64,000 nt of DNA from Streptomyces albus subsp. albus (GCF_000725885.1 NZ_JODR01000021.1:62001-126000), one strand, 5' to 3'; shown: positions 1 through 8,668, counted from the first letter of the stretch. The notes: a model not told the origin generated them from the sequence alone. Numbers and translations are program-made.

Positions 1-766
1 TGAGGTTCCGCAGGGAGGCGACGATGGTGCCGCCGGCCCGGTTGGAGAGCACCAGGGTGGTGACGAGGACGACGAGTTCGCGGGAGGGCAGGCGTGCGGC
101 CAGTTCGCCCAGGGCGTCGTCGACGGAGCGGCCGACGGCGAGCTGGTCGGTGACCAGCCGGAGTTCGTCTCCCGCGGGGGCTTCGAGTTCCTCGGCGGCC
201 ATGCCGAGGGCGGTGCGCAGGGCGAGGCCTGCCGAGGTGGCGTTGGCTAGTATGCGGGCGAGTTCGGGGAGCTGGTTGATGAACTGCTCGGTGCGGCGGC
301 GGCGCTGGTGGGCGAGGAAGGCGTTGCCGGCGAGCACGCCGACGAGCCCGGCGATCGGCCCGAAGAACGGCGCGAGGATCCAGGAGGCCAGCAGCCACAG
401 CACGGCTGTCACGCCGGCCAGTGCCACGACGTACTCGCCGGGGGTCACGTCGAGTCCGGTGGTGGCCAGTTTCGCCTGGAGGCGGCGTCCTGCGCGGGTG
501 GCGCGTACCCGCCGGTCGACGGCGGCGAATCGGCGCGGCCGGCCGCCGGTGCCGGGCGGCAGCGCGGCCGGGTGCCGCCCGTTCTGGCCGAGCCGGTCGA
601 GCAGGGCGCGGCGGCGGGCGCGTCCGGAGGCGTAGGTGGCGGCACCGGCGACGGCCAGCAGGCAGGCGGCCACGGCGGCGCCGAGGGCGAATCCGGCCGT
701 GGCGTCGAGTGCGGGGGCGGCCAGGGCCGACGGCGGGGCGGCGACGGCGTGGCGGGCGGGGGTCAC
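1..766 (-). CDS. tadB: TadB-like inner-membrane platform protein (partial)
   Basis: Reading leftward from a GTG at 766 gives an uninterrupted frame of 255 codons that leaves the window. It starts [18 protein letters not shown], has a hydrophobic stretch early on (around residues 15-35, ending [12 protein letters not shown]) and a second membrane hairpin (around residues 80-115, including [16 protein letters not shown]). A T2SSF-like helical domain follows ([38 protein letters not shown]). This is the layout of TadB, the platform protein that couples the TadA ATPase to pilus assembly. The GTG overlaps the tadA stop as GTGA, and a GGAGG lies just upstream, so the two genes are translationally coupled. 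The C-terminal end and any tadC or flp genes lie outside the window. Confidence 0.85.
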   Translation of the reverse strand, partial: MTPARHAVAAPPSALAAPALDATAGFALGAAVAACLLAVAGAATYASGRARRRALLDRLGQNGRHPAALPPGTGGRPRRFAAVDRRVRATRAGRRLQAKLATTGLDVTPGEYVVALAGVTAVLWLLASWILAPFFGPIAGLVGVLAGNAFLAHQRRRRTEQFINQLPELARILANATSAGLALRTALGMAAEELEAPAGDELRLVTDQLAVGRSVDDALGELAARLPSRELVVLVTTLVLSNRAGGTIVASLRNL

Positions 767-2130
767 ACGGCCTCCCTGGTGGTGAGCTGTTCGTCGGACC
801 GGGCGACGCCGAAGGCCGGGGGCACCGGTTCGCCCGCGAGGGAGAGCCGGTCGGCCACCCGGCGCGGCAGCGGCAGATGGACGAAACTCCCGTGCACCCG
901 GCCGTCCGGGCCCATGGGCCGGGCGTCGAAGCGGGAGACCGTCGCGATCTGGAAGGTCTCGCGGCCGTGGGAGGCCAGCACGGCGATCTCCACCACCTTG
1001 CGGGAGCCGTCGGGAAAGCGGGCGAGCTGGACGAGGACGTCCACGGCGGAGTTGATCTGGTCCTGGAGGGCGGCGAAGGGCACGTCGACCTCGGACATGG
1101 AGGCGAGGGTCTGGAGCCGCATCAGGGCGTCCTCGGCGCTGTTGGCGTGGACGGTGGCCAGCGAGCCGTCGTGGCCGGTGGACATGGCCTGGAGCATGTC
1201 GAGGGTCTCGCCGCCGCGCACCTCGCCGACGATGATGCGGTCGGGGCGCATGCGCAGGGAGTTGCGGACCAGATCGCGCACGGTGATCTGCCCCTTGCCC
1301 TCGACGTTGGGCGGACGCGTCTCCAGCCGGATCACGTGCCGCTGCTGGAGCTGGAGTTCCGCGGCGTCCTCGACGGTGATGATCCGCTCGTGCTCGGGGA
1401 TGAGCGCCGACTGCGCGTTGAGCAGCGTCGTCTTGCCGCTGCCCGTACCGCCGGAGACGATCACGTTGAAGCGGGCCCGGACGAACGCGGACAGCAGCGC
1501 CAGCATGTGCTCGTCCAGGGTGCCCAGGCCGATCAGTTCGGCGAGGGAGTAGGCGCGGGGGAACCGCCGGATGGTGAGGGTGGCGCCGGTCAGCGACAGC
1601 GGCGGGATGATGACGTTGACCCGCTCCCCGGACGGCAGCCGCGCGTCCACCATCGGATTCGACTCGTCCACCCGCCGGTTGACCGTGGAGACGATGCGTT
1701 CGATGGTCTGCATCAGCTGTTCCTCGGAGGCGAAGCGGACGGGCACCTCCTCGACGCGCCCGCCCCGTTCCACGAAGATCTGGTCCGGCCCGTTGACCAT
1801 GATCTCGGTGATGGAGCCGTCCTCCAGCAGCGGCTCCAGCACCCCCAGCCCCAGCGCCTCGTCCACCACCCGCCGGATCAGCAGCGTCCGGTCGCCGGTG
1901 GCCAGCACCGGGCCCTCCCGGCTGATGATGTGGCCCAGCACCCGCTCCAGCCGGGCCCGGCGCTCGGCGGGGCTCAGCGCCGACATCTCGGCGAGGTCGA
2001 TCTCCTCCAGCAGCTTGGTGCGGTAGGCCGCCACCAGGGGGCCGGTGGTGTCGCCGGCGGCAGCGGAGGCCGCCGCACCGCCGGACTGCTGGTGCGCCGT
2101 GACCGCCGTGATACGGGAACGCAGACTCAT
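763..2130 (-). CDS. tadA: TadA/CpaF-type secretion ATPase
   Basis: Hexameric ATPase that powers Tad (Flp) pilus assembly at the cytoplasmic face. The 455-residue protein shows Walker [10 protein letters not shown] (about 227-235), an Asp-type Walker region RIIVGEVRG (298-306) and the CpaF/VirB11 His box [12 protein letters not shown] (318-329). The N-terminal domain (about 80-190) carries [15 protein letters not shown], typical of the CpaF branch. The ATG at 2130 is chosen over an earlier in-frame start because a cgaggt sequence precedes it and homology-like sequence begins there. It is followed by tadB with a 4-bp overlap. It is separated from tadE upstream by 227 bp of tandem repeats, which is unusual inside an otherwise tightly packed operon. 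Confidence 0.95.
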   Translation of the reverse strand: MSLRSRITAVTAHQQSGGAAASAAAGDTTGPLVAAYRTKLLEEIDLAEMSALSPAERRARLERVLGHIISREGPVLATGDRTLLIRRVVDEALGLGVLEPLLEDGSITEIMVNGPDQIFVERGGRVEEVPVRFASEEQLMQTIERIVSTVNRRVDESNPMVDARLPSGERVNVIIPPLSLTGATLTIRRFPRAYSLAELIGLGTLDEHMLALLSAFVRARFNVIVSGGTGSGKTTLLNAQSALIPEHERIITVEDAAELQLQQRHVIRLETRPPNVEGKGQITVRDLVRNSLRMRPDRIIVGEVRGGETLDMLQAMSTGHDGSLATVHANSAEDALMRLQTLASMSEVDVPFAALQDQINSAVDVLVQLARFPDGSRKVVEIAVLASHGRETFQIATVSRFDARPMGPDGRVHGSFVHLPLPRRVADRLSLAGEPVPPAFGVARSDEQLTTREAV

Positions 2131-2180
2131 CGTGGCACCTCGCTGGCCGCTCGACCGGTCCCTGGCATGCCCTACCGCCT

Positions 2181-2376
2181 CAGTTCTCGCCACCGTCTCG
2201 GTTCTCGTCGCCGACTCGTTGTCGTCGCCGTCTCGGTTGCCGCCGCCGTCTCAGTTGCCGTCACCGTCTCGGTTCTCGTCGCCGACTCGTTGTCGTTGCC
2301 GTCTCGGTTGCCGCCGCCGTCTCAGTTGCCGTCACCGTCTCGGTTCTCGTCGCCGTCTCAGTTGTCGTCGCCGCCC
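2181..2376. repeat. 17/18-bp minisatellite with 71-bp higher-order unit
   Basis: Ten units (18,18,17,18,18,18,17,18,18,18 bp) of the form cggttctcgtcgccgtct plus a partial eleventh fill the gap between tadE and tadA. They extend into the last codons of tadE, whose stop is at 2358-2360. Four units form a 71-bp higher-order repeat: 2199-2269 and 2270-2340 differ at a single base. The 17-bp unit shifts phase, so the array cannot be one continuous coding repeat. Near-identity of the two 71-bp copies implies recent duplication. Confidence 0.9.
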
Positions 2377-2771
2377 TGGAGACCGTCGCCCTCGTCGTCG
2401 CCCGGCATCGTCGCGGAGCGGGACGCCTTGCCCATGCTGTCGATGCCGGGGAGGAGCGAGGGCACGGTCACGGTGACGGTGACCGTCACCTCGTCGCCGC
2501 CGCCGGCCAGCACGAATCTGCTGCGCCGCGCCGTCCAGCCCGACATGGCCTCGCGCCCGGACGCGGCGTACCGGTCCGCGATCTCCTCCTGGGACGCCAC
2601 CCGGGCCGCCGCCCGCGCACCGGTGCCCGCCTGCTGCACCGCGTAGCCGACGAGTCCCAGCTGGATGGCGGCCAGGCCGACGAGCAGCAGCACGGGCAGC
2701 ATCCCGACGAACTCCAGGACGCTGGAGCCCCGGTCGTCGTACCGCCGCCCGCGCACGGGCCCCTCGCGCAT
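2358..2771 (-). CDS. tadE: TadE-like pseudopilin
   Basis: A 137-residue minor pilin-like protein. After a short charged N-terminus it has the TadE signature: DRGSSVLEFVGMLPVLLL with Glu20 directly before a single transmembrane helix (about 21-45), then an extracytoplasmic domain with a Thr/Val-rich strand (EVTVTVTVTV). In Tad systems TadE/F-type proteins are processed by a TadV-like prepilin peptidase and act in pilus assembly. The ATG at 2771 is preceded by gaggggac as ribosome-binding site. The last codons (GGDDN) and the stop lie in the flanking minisatellite, so the C-terminus may have been altered by repeat expansion. It lies 54 bp downstream of the CpaE-TadE fusion gene. Confidence 0.85.
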   Translation of the reverse strand: MREGPVRGRRYDDRGSSVLEFVGMLPVLLLVGLAAIQLGLVGYAVQQAGTGARAAARVASQEEIADRYAASGREAMSGWTARRSRFVLAGGGDEVTVTVTVTVPSLLPGIDSMGKASRSATMPGDDEGDGLQGGDDN

Positions 2772-2825
2772 GTCCCCTCACCCCTTCCCGTCACCCCTGC
2801 TGCCCTCGCCCCTGCCCGGCGCCGC

Positions 2826-4922
2826 TCACCCCTCCACCGCCGCGCCCGCCTCGCCGCCGACGGTGAACGGCAGCCCGGCCGCACCGGGGAAGAGCAGCGG
2901 CGTCCGCAGATCGACATCGGCCTTCCAGACGGTGCCGCCGCGGGTGCAGCTGATCCGGGCGTCCGCACGCCACTTGGCCGGCAGATGCGCGCGCGCCGCC
3001 GACTCGCAGGCGCCCTGCGCGTCCCCGTACGCTGCGGCGGCGGTCGCGGCGCGGGCCGCCTCGTCGGCGGAGTTGCCCGCGAGGGAGAAGGTGTAGCCGA
3101 TCAGCACGCACTGCCACAGCAGCACCAGTGTCAGCAGCACCACCGGCGCCATGCCGGCGAACTCCACGGACAGCGCGCCCCGGTCACCGCCCTCGCCCCC
3201 ACGCGGGGGGAAGCGGCGGCGCGGCGACCCGTTGGCGTCACGCTCCGGCCGGACGGCGAACGCGCCGGCACCCGTGGCGTCGCCACCCGCCGCGTCCGGC
3301 CCCGCGACGTACGTCGTCCCGTCCGGGTACGGGCCCGGGGCGTGCGCGATTTCGGGATGCGCCCCCGTGGCGTCCGTCACGCCCGGGTACGGTCGCGAGG
3401 TGTCCGTCGGATCCGAGTACGGGCCCGAGACGTGCCCCGCCTCCGGGTAGGCGCCCGGGGCGGAGGGCCGGTACGGGCCCGCGGCCGGCGGTGACGAGCC
3501 CCCGGCCGGTGGCGCCGGTCCCGCGGCGGGGGACGAGCCGGCGGCAGAAGGCGAGCCGGCGGCCGGGGACGACGGGGACGTGCCTCTCGGTAACGCCTGC
3601 CGTTCCGGCTGCGCCGCCAGCGCCCCCCGCCGGGCCGTGCCCTTGCCGGCCTCCCCGGAGGGGCCACGTCCCCGGCGGCGTGCGACACCCCGCCGCGCCC
3701 GCGCGCCGGGCCCGGCCTCGGGCTCCGCCCCGGCGACCAGCCCCAGTTCGCCGGCGAGCCGCCACAGCGCCTGCCGCACACTGCCCTTGGCGTCCAGGTC
3801 CTGGAGGCGGCCCGCGTCCAGCGCCGACTGGAGCTCCTTGAAATGGGCGGGCACCGTGGTGCGGGCCACGGGGGTGCCGGTGATACGGGCGATCAGCCGC
3901 GGCTGGATCTCGGTGTGCCGAGAGGTGCGGTTGACGACGATGACCGTCTCCTCCGCCGTGCGGACCTGGAGCCTGTCCCACAGCCGCACCATGCGGGTGG
4001 CTCCCCGCACGGCGACCACATCGGGGGTGGTCACCAGCAGCGCGGTGTCCGCCGTCTCGATGGAGGCCGTGTTGCCGGCGTTCATCTGGGTGCCGCAGTC
4101 CACGACGACGACCTCGTAGCGGGCACGCAGCGCGGCGACCAGTTGGCGGGCCGCCCGCTCGTCCACCTCCTCGCCGCGCTCCCCCTCCGCGGGGGCCAGC
4201 AGCAGGCCCAGTCCCGTCTCGTGGGCGTAGACCGCGTCCTGGAGGACACGCGGCGACAGGTCCGTGATCCCGGCCAGGTCGGCGACCGACCGGCGGAACC
4301 GCACGTCCAGGAAGGAGGCCACGTCACCGGCCTGGAGGTCGAGGTCCACCAGTGCCGTCTCGCGGCCCGAGGCGCGGGCGGCCAGCGCCAGTTGGACGGC
4401 GGTGAGGGTGGTGCCCACCCCGCCCTTGGCGCCGGCGACCGTCACCACCGTGCCGGCCTCCCCGCCCGGGCCGGGCCCCGCGGGGCCCCAGCCGTCGTCG
4501 AAGCCGCCGCCCAGGTGCCGGCGCACCCCGCGGGCCCAGGCGGCGGCGGCACCGACGCGTGCCTCCACCTCGTCGTAGGCCAGCGGCAGCGCGGCCACCC
4601 CGCGGGCGCCGGCGTCCATGGCCGCCGAGTACAGCCGGGGGCTGGTGTCCTGGGTCAGCAGCACCACGCCGACCGCCGGGAAGCGCAGCGCGACCCGGCC
4701 GATCAGCTCCAGCGCGGGTACCGGGCCGATCAGCTCGTGGACGAGGACCACCTCGGGCAGCTCGGCCGGGGCCTCCTCCGCCCGCCGGGCGAGCGTGTCC
4801 AGCAACTGCCCCGAGTCCACGGCCGGCGGCAGCGGCTCGCTGTCGGGCAGCTGACTGAGCAGGGTGACCAGGGCGCGGGCGGCGTCCGGGTCGCTGACGG
4901 CCGGCTGGATACGGATCACCAT
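2826..4922 (-). CDS. CpaE/TadZ-like ATPase fused to a TadE-like pilin domain
   Basis: A 698-residue fusion in one open frame. Residues 1-140 resemble the receiver-like N-domain of CpaE/TadZ. Residues 158-395 form a MinD/ParA-type ATPase with deviant Walker A KGGVGTT (166-172) and ALVDLDLQAGD (190-200), as in proteins that place Tad machinery at a cell site. Residues 400-575 are a low-complexity linker, first Arg/Gly/Ala-rich, then with recurring GPY and YP motifs. Residues 579-698 are a complete TadE module: DRGALSVEFAGMAPVV with Glu587 before a transmembrane helix (590-612) and a Cys-containing exported domain. ATG 4922 has GAGG upstream and lies 7 bp after cpaB. The ATPase must be cytoplasmic and the C-terminus outside, so the linker would have to be cytosolic up to the helix. 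Confidence 0.88.
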   Translation of the reverse strand: MVIRIQPAVSDPDAARALVTLLSQLPDSEPLPPAVDSGQLLDTLARRAEEAPAELPEVVLVHELIGPVPALELIGRVALRFPAVGVVLLTQDTSPRLYSAAMDAGARGVAALPLAYDEVEARVGAAAAWARGVRRHLGGGFDDGWGPAGPGPGGEAGTVVTVAGAKGGVGTTLTAVQLALAARASGRETALVDLDLQAGDVASFLDVRFRRSVADLAGITDLSPRVLQDAVYAHETGLGLLLAPAEGERGEEVDERAARQLVAALRARYEVVVVDCGTQMNAGNTASIETADTALLVTTPDVVAVRGATRMVRLWDRLQVRTAEETVIVVNRTSRHTEIQPRLIARITGTPVARTTVPAHFKELQSALDAGRLQDLDAKGSVRQALWRLAGELGLVAGAEPEAGPGARARRGVARRRGRGPSGEAGKGTARRGALAAQPERQALPRGTSPSSPAAGSPSAAGSSPAAGPAPPAGGSSPPAAGPYRPSAPGAYPEAGHVSGPYSDPTDTSRPYPGVTDATGAHPEIAHAPGPYPDGTTYVAGPDAAGGDATGAGAFAVRPERDANGSPRRRFPPRGGEGGDRGALSVEFAGMAPVVLLTLVLLWQCVLIGYTFSLAGNSADEAARAATAAAAYGDAQGACESAARAHLPAKWRADARISCTRGGTVWKADVDLRTPLLFPGAAGLPFTVGGEAGAAVEG

Positions 4923-4929
4923 GAGGACC

Positions 4930-5682
4930 TCACTTGTCCGAGGGGAGCGTGTAGATGCGGTCCTCCTCGGGGACCTCGCTCTCGTCCCCCGGCGCGATGA
5001 GGGCCAGCCGGACGTGCTCGGCGAACGACTCGGCGTACGCCACCCGCTGCGCGTCCTTCGCCGTCAGCGCGAACGTGATCGGCACACCGTCCCGCTCCCG
5101 CTGCCGGGTGCGCTCGTCGCGGTCGCCGTCGTCGTCGAACGGGGTCAGCTTGCCGACGTCGATCACCTTGGCGCGGCTGACGATGAGCCGCGACTGCGAC
5201 GGTGTGCCGTTCGCCCTCCCGGCCCGGGAGCCGTCGCCGTCCGGCCGCCGCTCGCCCTCGAACGTGGCGTAGATGTTGACGCTGTCCCCCGGGTTGATCT
5301 TGCCCGCCACCCCGGTCTCCGCATCGATCATGATGGCCAGCTCCTGTTCCCCGTCCTCCAGCCGGGGCCGCTTCGCCAGCATGTCCGACTGGAGCAGCGA
5401 GCCCTTCGACAGCCGGTTCGCGGTGATCCTGCTCCTGAGGCCGCCCGGATCGGTCACCGCTGTCGGCGGGAGCCAGCGCCTGGGCACCGAGACCCGCTCC
5501 AACTGGGACTCGCGCAGCGCCTCGTAGGCGGGCACGTCCTCCTTCAGCCGGTAGGCCGTCACCTCCTCCCCCACCTTGGCCTCCGCGTTCCTGACCACCG
5601 CCAGCACACCGGCGAACGCGGCGAGGGCGCACACGAGGGACACGAGCAGCAGGAGGACGCCGCGGCGCTGGCGTGCGTTCAT
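4930..5682 (-). CDS. cpaB: CpaB/RcpC-family Flp pilus assembly protein
   Basis: 250 residues with an N-terminal membrane anchor (about 8-30, LLLLVSLVCALAAFAGVLAV), then an SAF domain (about 40-103: YRLKEDVPAYEAL, ITANRLSKGSLLQSDML) and an RcpC-type domain (about 113-240: ELAIMIDAETGVAGKINPGD, VNIYATFEG). CpaB proteins sit in the periplasm or at the outer face of the membrane and help form or gate the pilus channel. In monoderms the role is less defined. ATG 5682 overlaps the stop of the upstream zinc-ribbon gene (ATGA). An acidic insertion (DDDGDRDERTRQRERDG, about 183-199) interrupts the RcpC region. Confidence 0.88.
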   Translation of the reverse strand: MNARQRRGVLLLLVSLVCALAAFAGVLAVVRNAEAKVGEEVTAYRLKEDVPAYEALRESQLERVSVPRRWLPPTAVTDPGGLRSRITANRLSKGSLLQSDMLAKRPRLEDGEQELAIMIDAETGVAGKINPGDSVNIYATFEGERRPDGDGSRAGRANGTPSQSRLIVSRAKVIDVGKLTPFDDDGDRDERTRQRERDGVPITFALTAKDAQRVAYAESFAEHVRLALIAPGDESEVPEEDRIYTLPSDK

Positions 5683-6623
5683 GGACGGACACCTCGGGGA
5701 TCGGCGACGACGGGACGCGCCGCGGCGGACGGGCCCGGCGGGGCGGGCCGCGAGGCGGCGGACGGCGGACGCGCGGCGGACGGGGCCGGGGCGGTGGACG
5801 GCAGCGGGGCGGCGCAGAACGCGCAGCGGTCGCCGATCACCTCCAGCCCGCACCAGGGGCAGACGTCACGCCGCACCGAGGCGACGAGCTGGTACAGCAC
5901 CGAGACGTCGGGGATGGCGGCCACGAACTCCGTCAGCTTCCCGGTGCCCCACCACTCGGCCGAGTCGCCCGGCAGCGGCACCTCGGTCACCCTGCCGACC
6001 CGCCAGTGTGCGGGCAGTGTGCGGGTCACCCAGTCGGAGGTGAGCCTGCCGTGCGCGACGGTCAGCTCCGTGGCGAACTGTGGGCCGGTCAGCCCCGGTC
6101 CGGCCTCCCCGGCGCCGGAGAGCCGCACCGTCTCACAGGTGGGTGCCGCCAGCACGGCGAAGCGGGCGCCGGGCACCCACGACCGGGCGTGCGCGGCGGC
6201 CTCGGCGGGCACCCGGCCGGGTTTCACGGCGGAACCGAGCACGGCACCCGCGTACAGGTAATGCGTCAGCAGCCGGACCGCCGCCGCCAGTACCCCCGGC
6301 CCGAAGTCACACCGCGCCAGCTGCCGCAGCTGCCGCACCAGGACCGCCGTCGCCAAGGGCGGCAGCCGTACCGGCACCAGCGCGATCCGCCGGCTCTCCA
6401 GCAGCGCCCGGACCGTGTGCAGCCGGTGCAGGAACGGGGTGGGCAGGCCGGAGGGGTGGACGACGACCAGCGCACCGTGCTGTTCGAGGAGCGCGTACGT
6501 CTCGGTGAGCGCCGCCTCCAGCGACTGCCCGCCGGGCGGGTCGAGGACGTGCGCGGGCGCGGGGTGCGGGTCCGGCGGCGCGAGCAGCAGATCGGGGCTG
6601 GTGACCGCTAACGCCGTAGACAC
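5679..6623 (-). CDS. Unknown protein with C-terminal zinc ribbon, first gene of Tad operon
   Basis: 314 residues from a GTG at 6623, chosen because GGGGGAGG lies 5 bp upstream and the sequence beyond it looks non-coding. I do not recognise a named family. Visible are an alpha/beta-looking body (residues 35-250) and a four-cysteine knuckle, CPWC...CAFC (Cys255, 258, 267, 270), followed by a Pro/Ala/Ser-rich tail. No signal peptide or membrane segment is evident, so it is probably cytoplasmic. It is translationally coupled to cpaB (4-bp overlap) and so belongs to the Tad operon. Codon 5 is TTA (6609-6611), the rare leucine codon read only by the bldA tRNA in Streptomyces, so its translation should depend on development. 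Confidence 0.8.
   Translation of the reverse strand: MSTALAVTSPDLLLAPPDPHPAPAHVLDPPGGQSLEAALTETYALLEQHGALVVVHPSGLPTPFLHRLHTVRALLESRRIALVPVRLPPLATAVLVRQLRQLARCDFGPGVLAAAVRLLTHYLYAGAVLGSAVKPGRVPAEAAAHARSWVPGARFAVLAAPTCETVRLSGAGEAGPGLTGPQFATELTVAHGRLTSDWVTRTLPAHWRVGRVTEVPLPGDSAEWWGTGKLTEFVAAIPDVSVLYQLVASVRRDVCPWCGLEVIGDRCAFCAAPLPSTAPAPSAARPPSAASRPAPPGPSAAARPVVADPRGVRP
6609..6611 (-). promoter_or_regulatory. TTA (bldA-dependent) codon at codon 5
   Basis: The coding strand reads gtg tct acg gcg tta gcg gtc acc from the start at 6623. It is the only in-frame TTA that I noticed in any gene of the window. By the established bldA mechanism in Streptomyces, a TTA codon near the start makes translation depend on the leucyl tRNA-UAA that accumulates during aerial development. 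Because the gene is first in an overlapping operon, the effect may extend to the coupled downstream Tad genes. Confidence 0.8.
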
Positions 6624-6943
6624 ATCCGCCTCCCCCGGGCCGCCACGGTGAACGGGCGGCGGAGCTTCCCCACTGAGCACCGAAGATCCCGCTTGCCGAC
6701 CCACCACACTAGCCACGGCCCACCGCTGCGGGAACACTTCCCGAAAACCCACCACCGCCACCACTACCCCCCACCCCACGCCTCCCAACCACCCCACGAA
6801 CCGCTTCAGTTGACGCCCCGAATCCGCGATTCACCCGATCCGCTGACGGGGCATCGGCTCGTGCGGCGCCCGCACCACCGTTTCCGTACGGTCACGATCG
6901 CGGGCACGCGCACACCCCCGCCCGGCGAACCTGGAGGAAGCTC
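6624..6943. other. Divergent intergenic region, Tad operon / small orphan gene
   Basis: 320 bp between two divergent starts. It must hold the promoters of the Tad operon (leftward) and of the small gene at 6944 (rightward). Reading leftward, TAGTGT near 6700 could be a -10 element, but no convincing -35 partner is visible. The centre is a strand-biased C/A-rich tract (about 6728-6798). I see no gene, operator palindrome or terminator. Confidence 0.5.
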
Positions 6944-7201
6944 ATGAAGAACGGCAGTTACTTCCCCGGCCGCGGCACCTTCGTCGAGGAGACGTACCTG
7001 GAGGGGAAGGCGGAAGGGAAGGCCGAAGGGGAGGCCGTGGGGGCGGCGCGGTCCGTGTTGCGGCTGCTGGAGATGCGGGGGATTCCCGTCACCCCCTCGC
7101 AGCGGGACCGGGCGCTGGCCTGTACCGATCTCGCGGTGCTGGACCGCTGGCTGGAGCTGGCGTTCCGGGCCACCGACGCCGAGCAGGTGTTCGACGGCTG
7201 A
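6944..7201 (+). CDS. Small Rpn/transposase-tail-like protein, 85 aa
   Basis: The ATG at 6944 follows a strong ribosome-binding site (ggaggaagctc), so the frame is likely expressed. Residues 17-32 are a Glu/Lys/Ala/Gly repeat (EGKAEGKAEGEAVG). Residues 36-82 (SVLRLLEMRGIPVTPSQRDR, then ALACTDLAVLDRWLELAF) resemble the C-terminal helical tail common in Streptomyces Rpn-family proteins, which otherwise carry a PD-(D/E)XK nuclease domain of over 200 residues. No nuclease domain is present here. It is either a remnant of a larger gene or a stand-alone tail domain. It ends 27 bp before the convergent transporter gene. Confidence 0.6.
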   Translation: MKNGSYFPGRGTFVEETYLEGKAEGKAEGEAVGAARSVLRLLEMRGIPVTPSQRDRALACTDLAVLDRWLELAFRATDAEQVFDG

Positions 7202-7228
7202 GCGCGGGCCGGAAGCCCGGGTCCCGCC

Positions 7229-8539
7229 TCACCAGGGGAGGTCGCGGAGTTCCTGGACGCACAGGACGAGGAACAGCACGGCCGAGGCGGCGAGGAGCAC
7301 GTTGCTGAGGGGGCCGTTGCGCCAGGCGCGCGGGGTGCGGTCGGTGTTGAGGAGCCACAGGAGGGTGACGGCGAGGAAGGGCATGAAGAAGGCGCCCAGG
7401 ACGCCGTAGGCGATGACGAGGCCGAAGGGCTTGTCGAGCCAGAGGAGGACCATCGGCGGGAAGGTCAGCCACAGCAGGTAGCCGCGGAAGGGCCGGGAGC
7501 GTTCCTGTTCGCCGCGGGCCAGCGGGGCCACGCCGGTGGCGGCGTCCATGCCGCGGGCGGCGCGCAGCCGTTCGACGAAGTCGGCGAACATCAGGCTGAC
7601 GCCGTGCCACACCCCCACGAGGGAGGAGAACGACGCGGCGAAGAAGCCGATGAGGAAGAGCTTGGCGGTGAAGGGGCCGAAGCGGTCGGCCAGGATCTCG
7701 TCGAGGTCGAGGAGTCCCTTGTCGCCGGAGGCGAGCGCGATGTGGGACGAGTGCAGCAGTTCGGCGCCGACGATGAGCATGGCGATGACGAAGACGCCGG
7801 TGGTGAGGTAGGCGACGCGGTTGTCGAGCCGCATCATCTTCATCCACCCGCTGTCGGTCCATCCTTTGGCGTTGATCCAGTAGCCGTAGGCGGCCATGGT
7901 GATGGTGCCGCCCACGCCGCCGACCAGGCCGAGGGTGTAGACGATGGATCCGGAGGGGAGCACGGGCAGCAGCCCGGCGAAGACCCGCGGCAGGTCGGGC
8001 GCGACGCGGATCGCGACGTAGACGACGACCACGAACATGACGCCGACGAAGACCATCATGATCTTCTCGACGATGGCGTAGCGGTTGGTCCACACGAAGA
8101 CCAGGCCGACCAGGCCGGTGAGGATGGCCCAGACCTTGAGCGGCATGACGTCGGGGAAGAGGGCTTCGAGCGGCAGCGCGCTGGAGGACATCGCGGTGGC
8201 GCCGTAGACGAAGCCCCACAGGACGACGTACACCGCGAAGTAGACGGTGGTCCAGGGGCCGAGGCTGCGCCAGCCGTCGAAGATGGTGCGTCCGGTGGCC
8301 AGGTGCCAGCGTCCGGTCGCCTCGGCCAGGGCGATCTTGACGACGCAGCCGATGACGGCGGCCCACAGCAGGGTGTGGCCGAATTTGCTGCCCGCGACGA
8401 GTGTGGCCACCAGATCGCCGGCGCCGACGCCGGTCGCGGCGACGACCATGCCGGGGCCGATCATCTTCCAACTGGGCTTGCGCACCGGTGGTGCGGTCCC
8501 GCCGCCGGGCGCCGGGCTCGTGGTCTCCTGGCCTGACAT
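7229..8539 (-). CDS. Nramp-family-like transporter lacking canonical metal-site motifs
   Basis: 436 residues with about 11 hydrophobic helices, a multi-pass membrane transporter of the LeuT-fold Nramp family by overall pattern. ATG 8539 has GGAGG 9 bp upstream. In classical Nramps, helix 1 carries DPGN and helix 6 carries MPH, which bind Mn or Fe. Here helix 1 reads GPGMVVAATGVGAGD (about 28-42) and helix 6 reads GGTITMAAYGYWINAKGW (about 210-227). This matches a divergent actinobacterial/planctomycete-type clade whose substrate I cannot assign. It should not be called a manganese transporter from sequence alone. It is divergent from the chitinase gene, 210 bp between starts. Confidence 0.82.
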   Translation of the reverse strand: MSGQETTSPAPGGGTAPPVRKPSWKMIGPGMVVAATGVGAGDLVATLVAGSKFGHTLLWAAVIGCVVKIALAEATGRWHLATGRTIFDGWRSLGPWTTVYFAVYVVLWGFVYGATAMSSSALPLEALFPDVMPLKVWAILTGLVGLVFVWTNRYAIVEKIMMVFVGVMFVVVVYVAIRVAPDLPRVFAGLLPVLPSGSIVYTLGLVGGVGGTITMAAYGYWINAKGWTDSGWMKMMRLDNRVAYLTTGVFVIAMLIVGAELLHSSHIALASGDKGLLDLDEILADRFGPFTAKLFLIGFFAASFSSLVGVWHGVSLMFADFVERLRAARGMDAATGVAPLARGEQERSRPFRGYLLWLTFPPMVLLWLDKPFGLVIAYGVLGAFFMPFLAVTLLWLLNTDRTPRAWRNGPLSNVLLAASAVLFLVLCVQELRDLPW

Positions 8540-8668
8540 GCCGATCCGCCTCCGCCGTCCGCAGGTGCCGTGGGGGTGTGCGGCGACCGCGCAGGTCGCA
8601 GGCGCATGTAACCCGCTGGCGACGGCGGGCACAAGGGGTCGGGACGGCAGTCACCCTTGTCGGACCCC

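Noticed and set aside
2181-2376. CRISPR array
   Set aside because: 17/18-bp units are contiguous with no spacers and no cas genes; it is a minisatellite.
421-2646. Long plus-strand open frame antisense to tadB-tadA-tadE
   Set aside because: Arg/Gly/Pro/His-rich composition created by G+C-rich codon bias opposite real genes; no domain, no ribosome-binding site.
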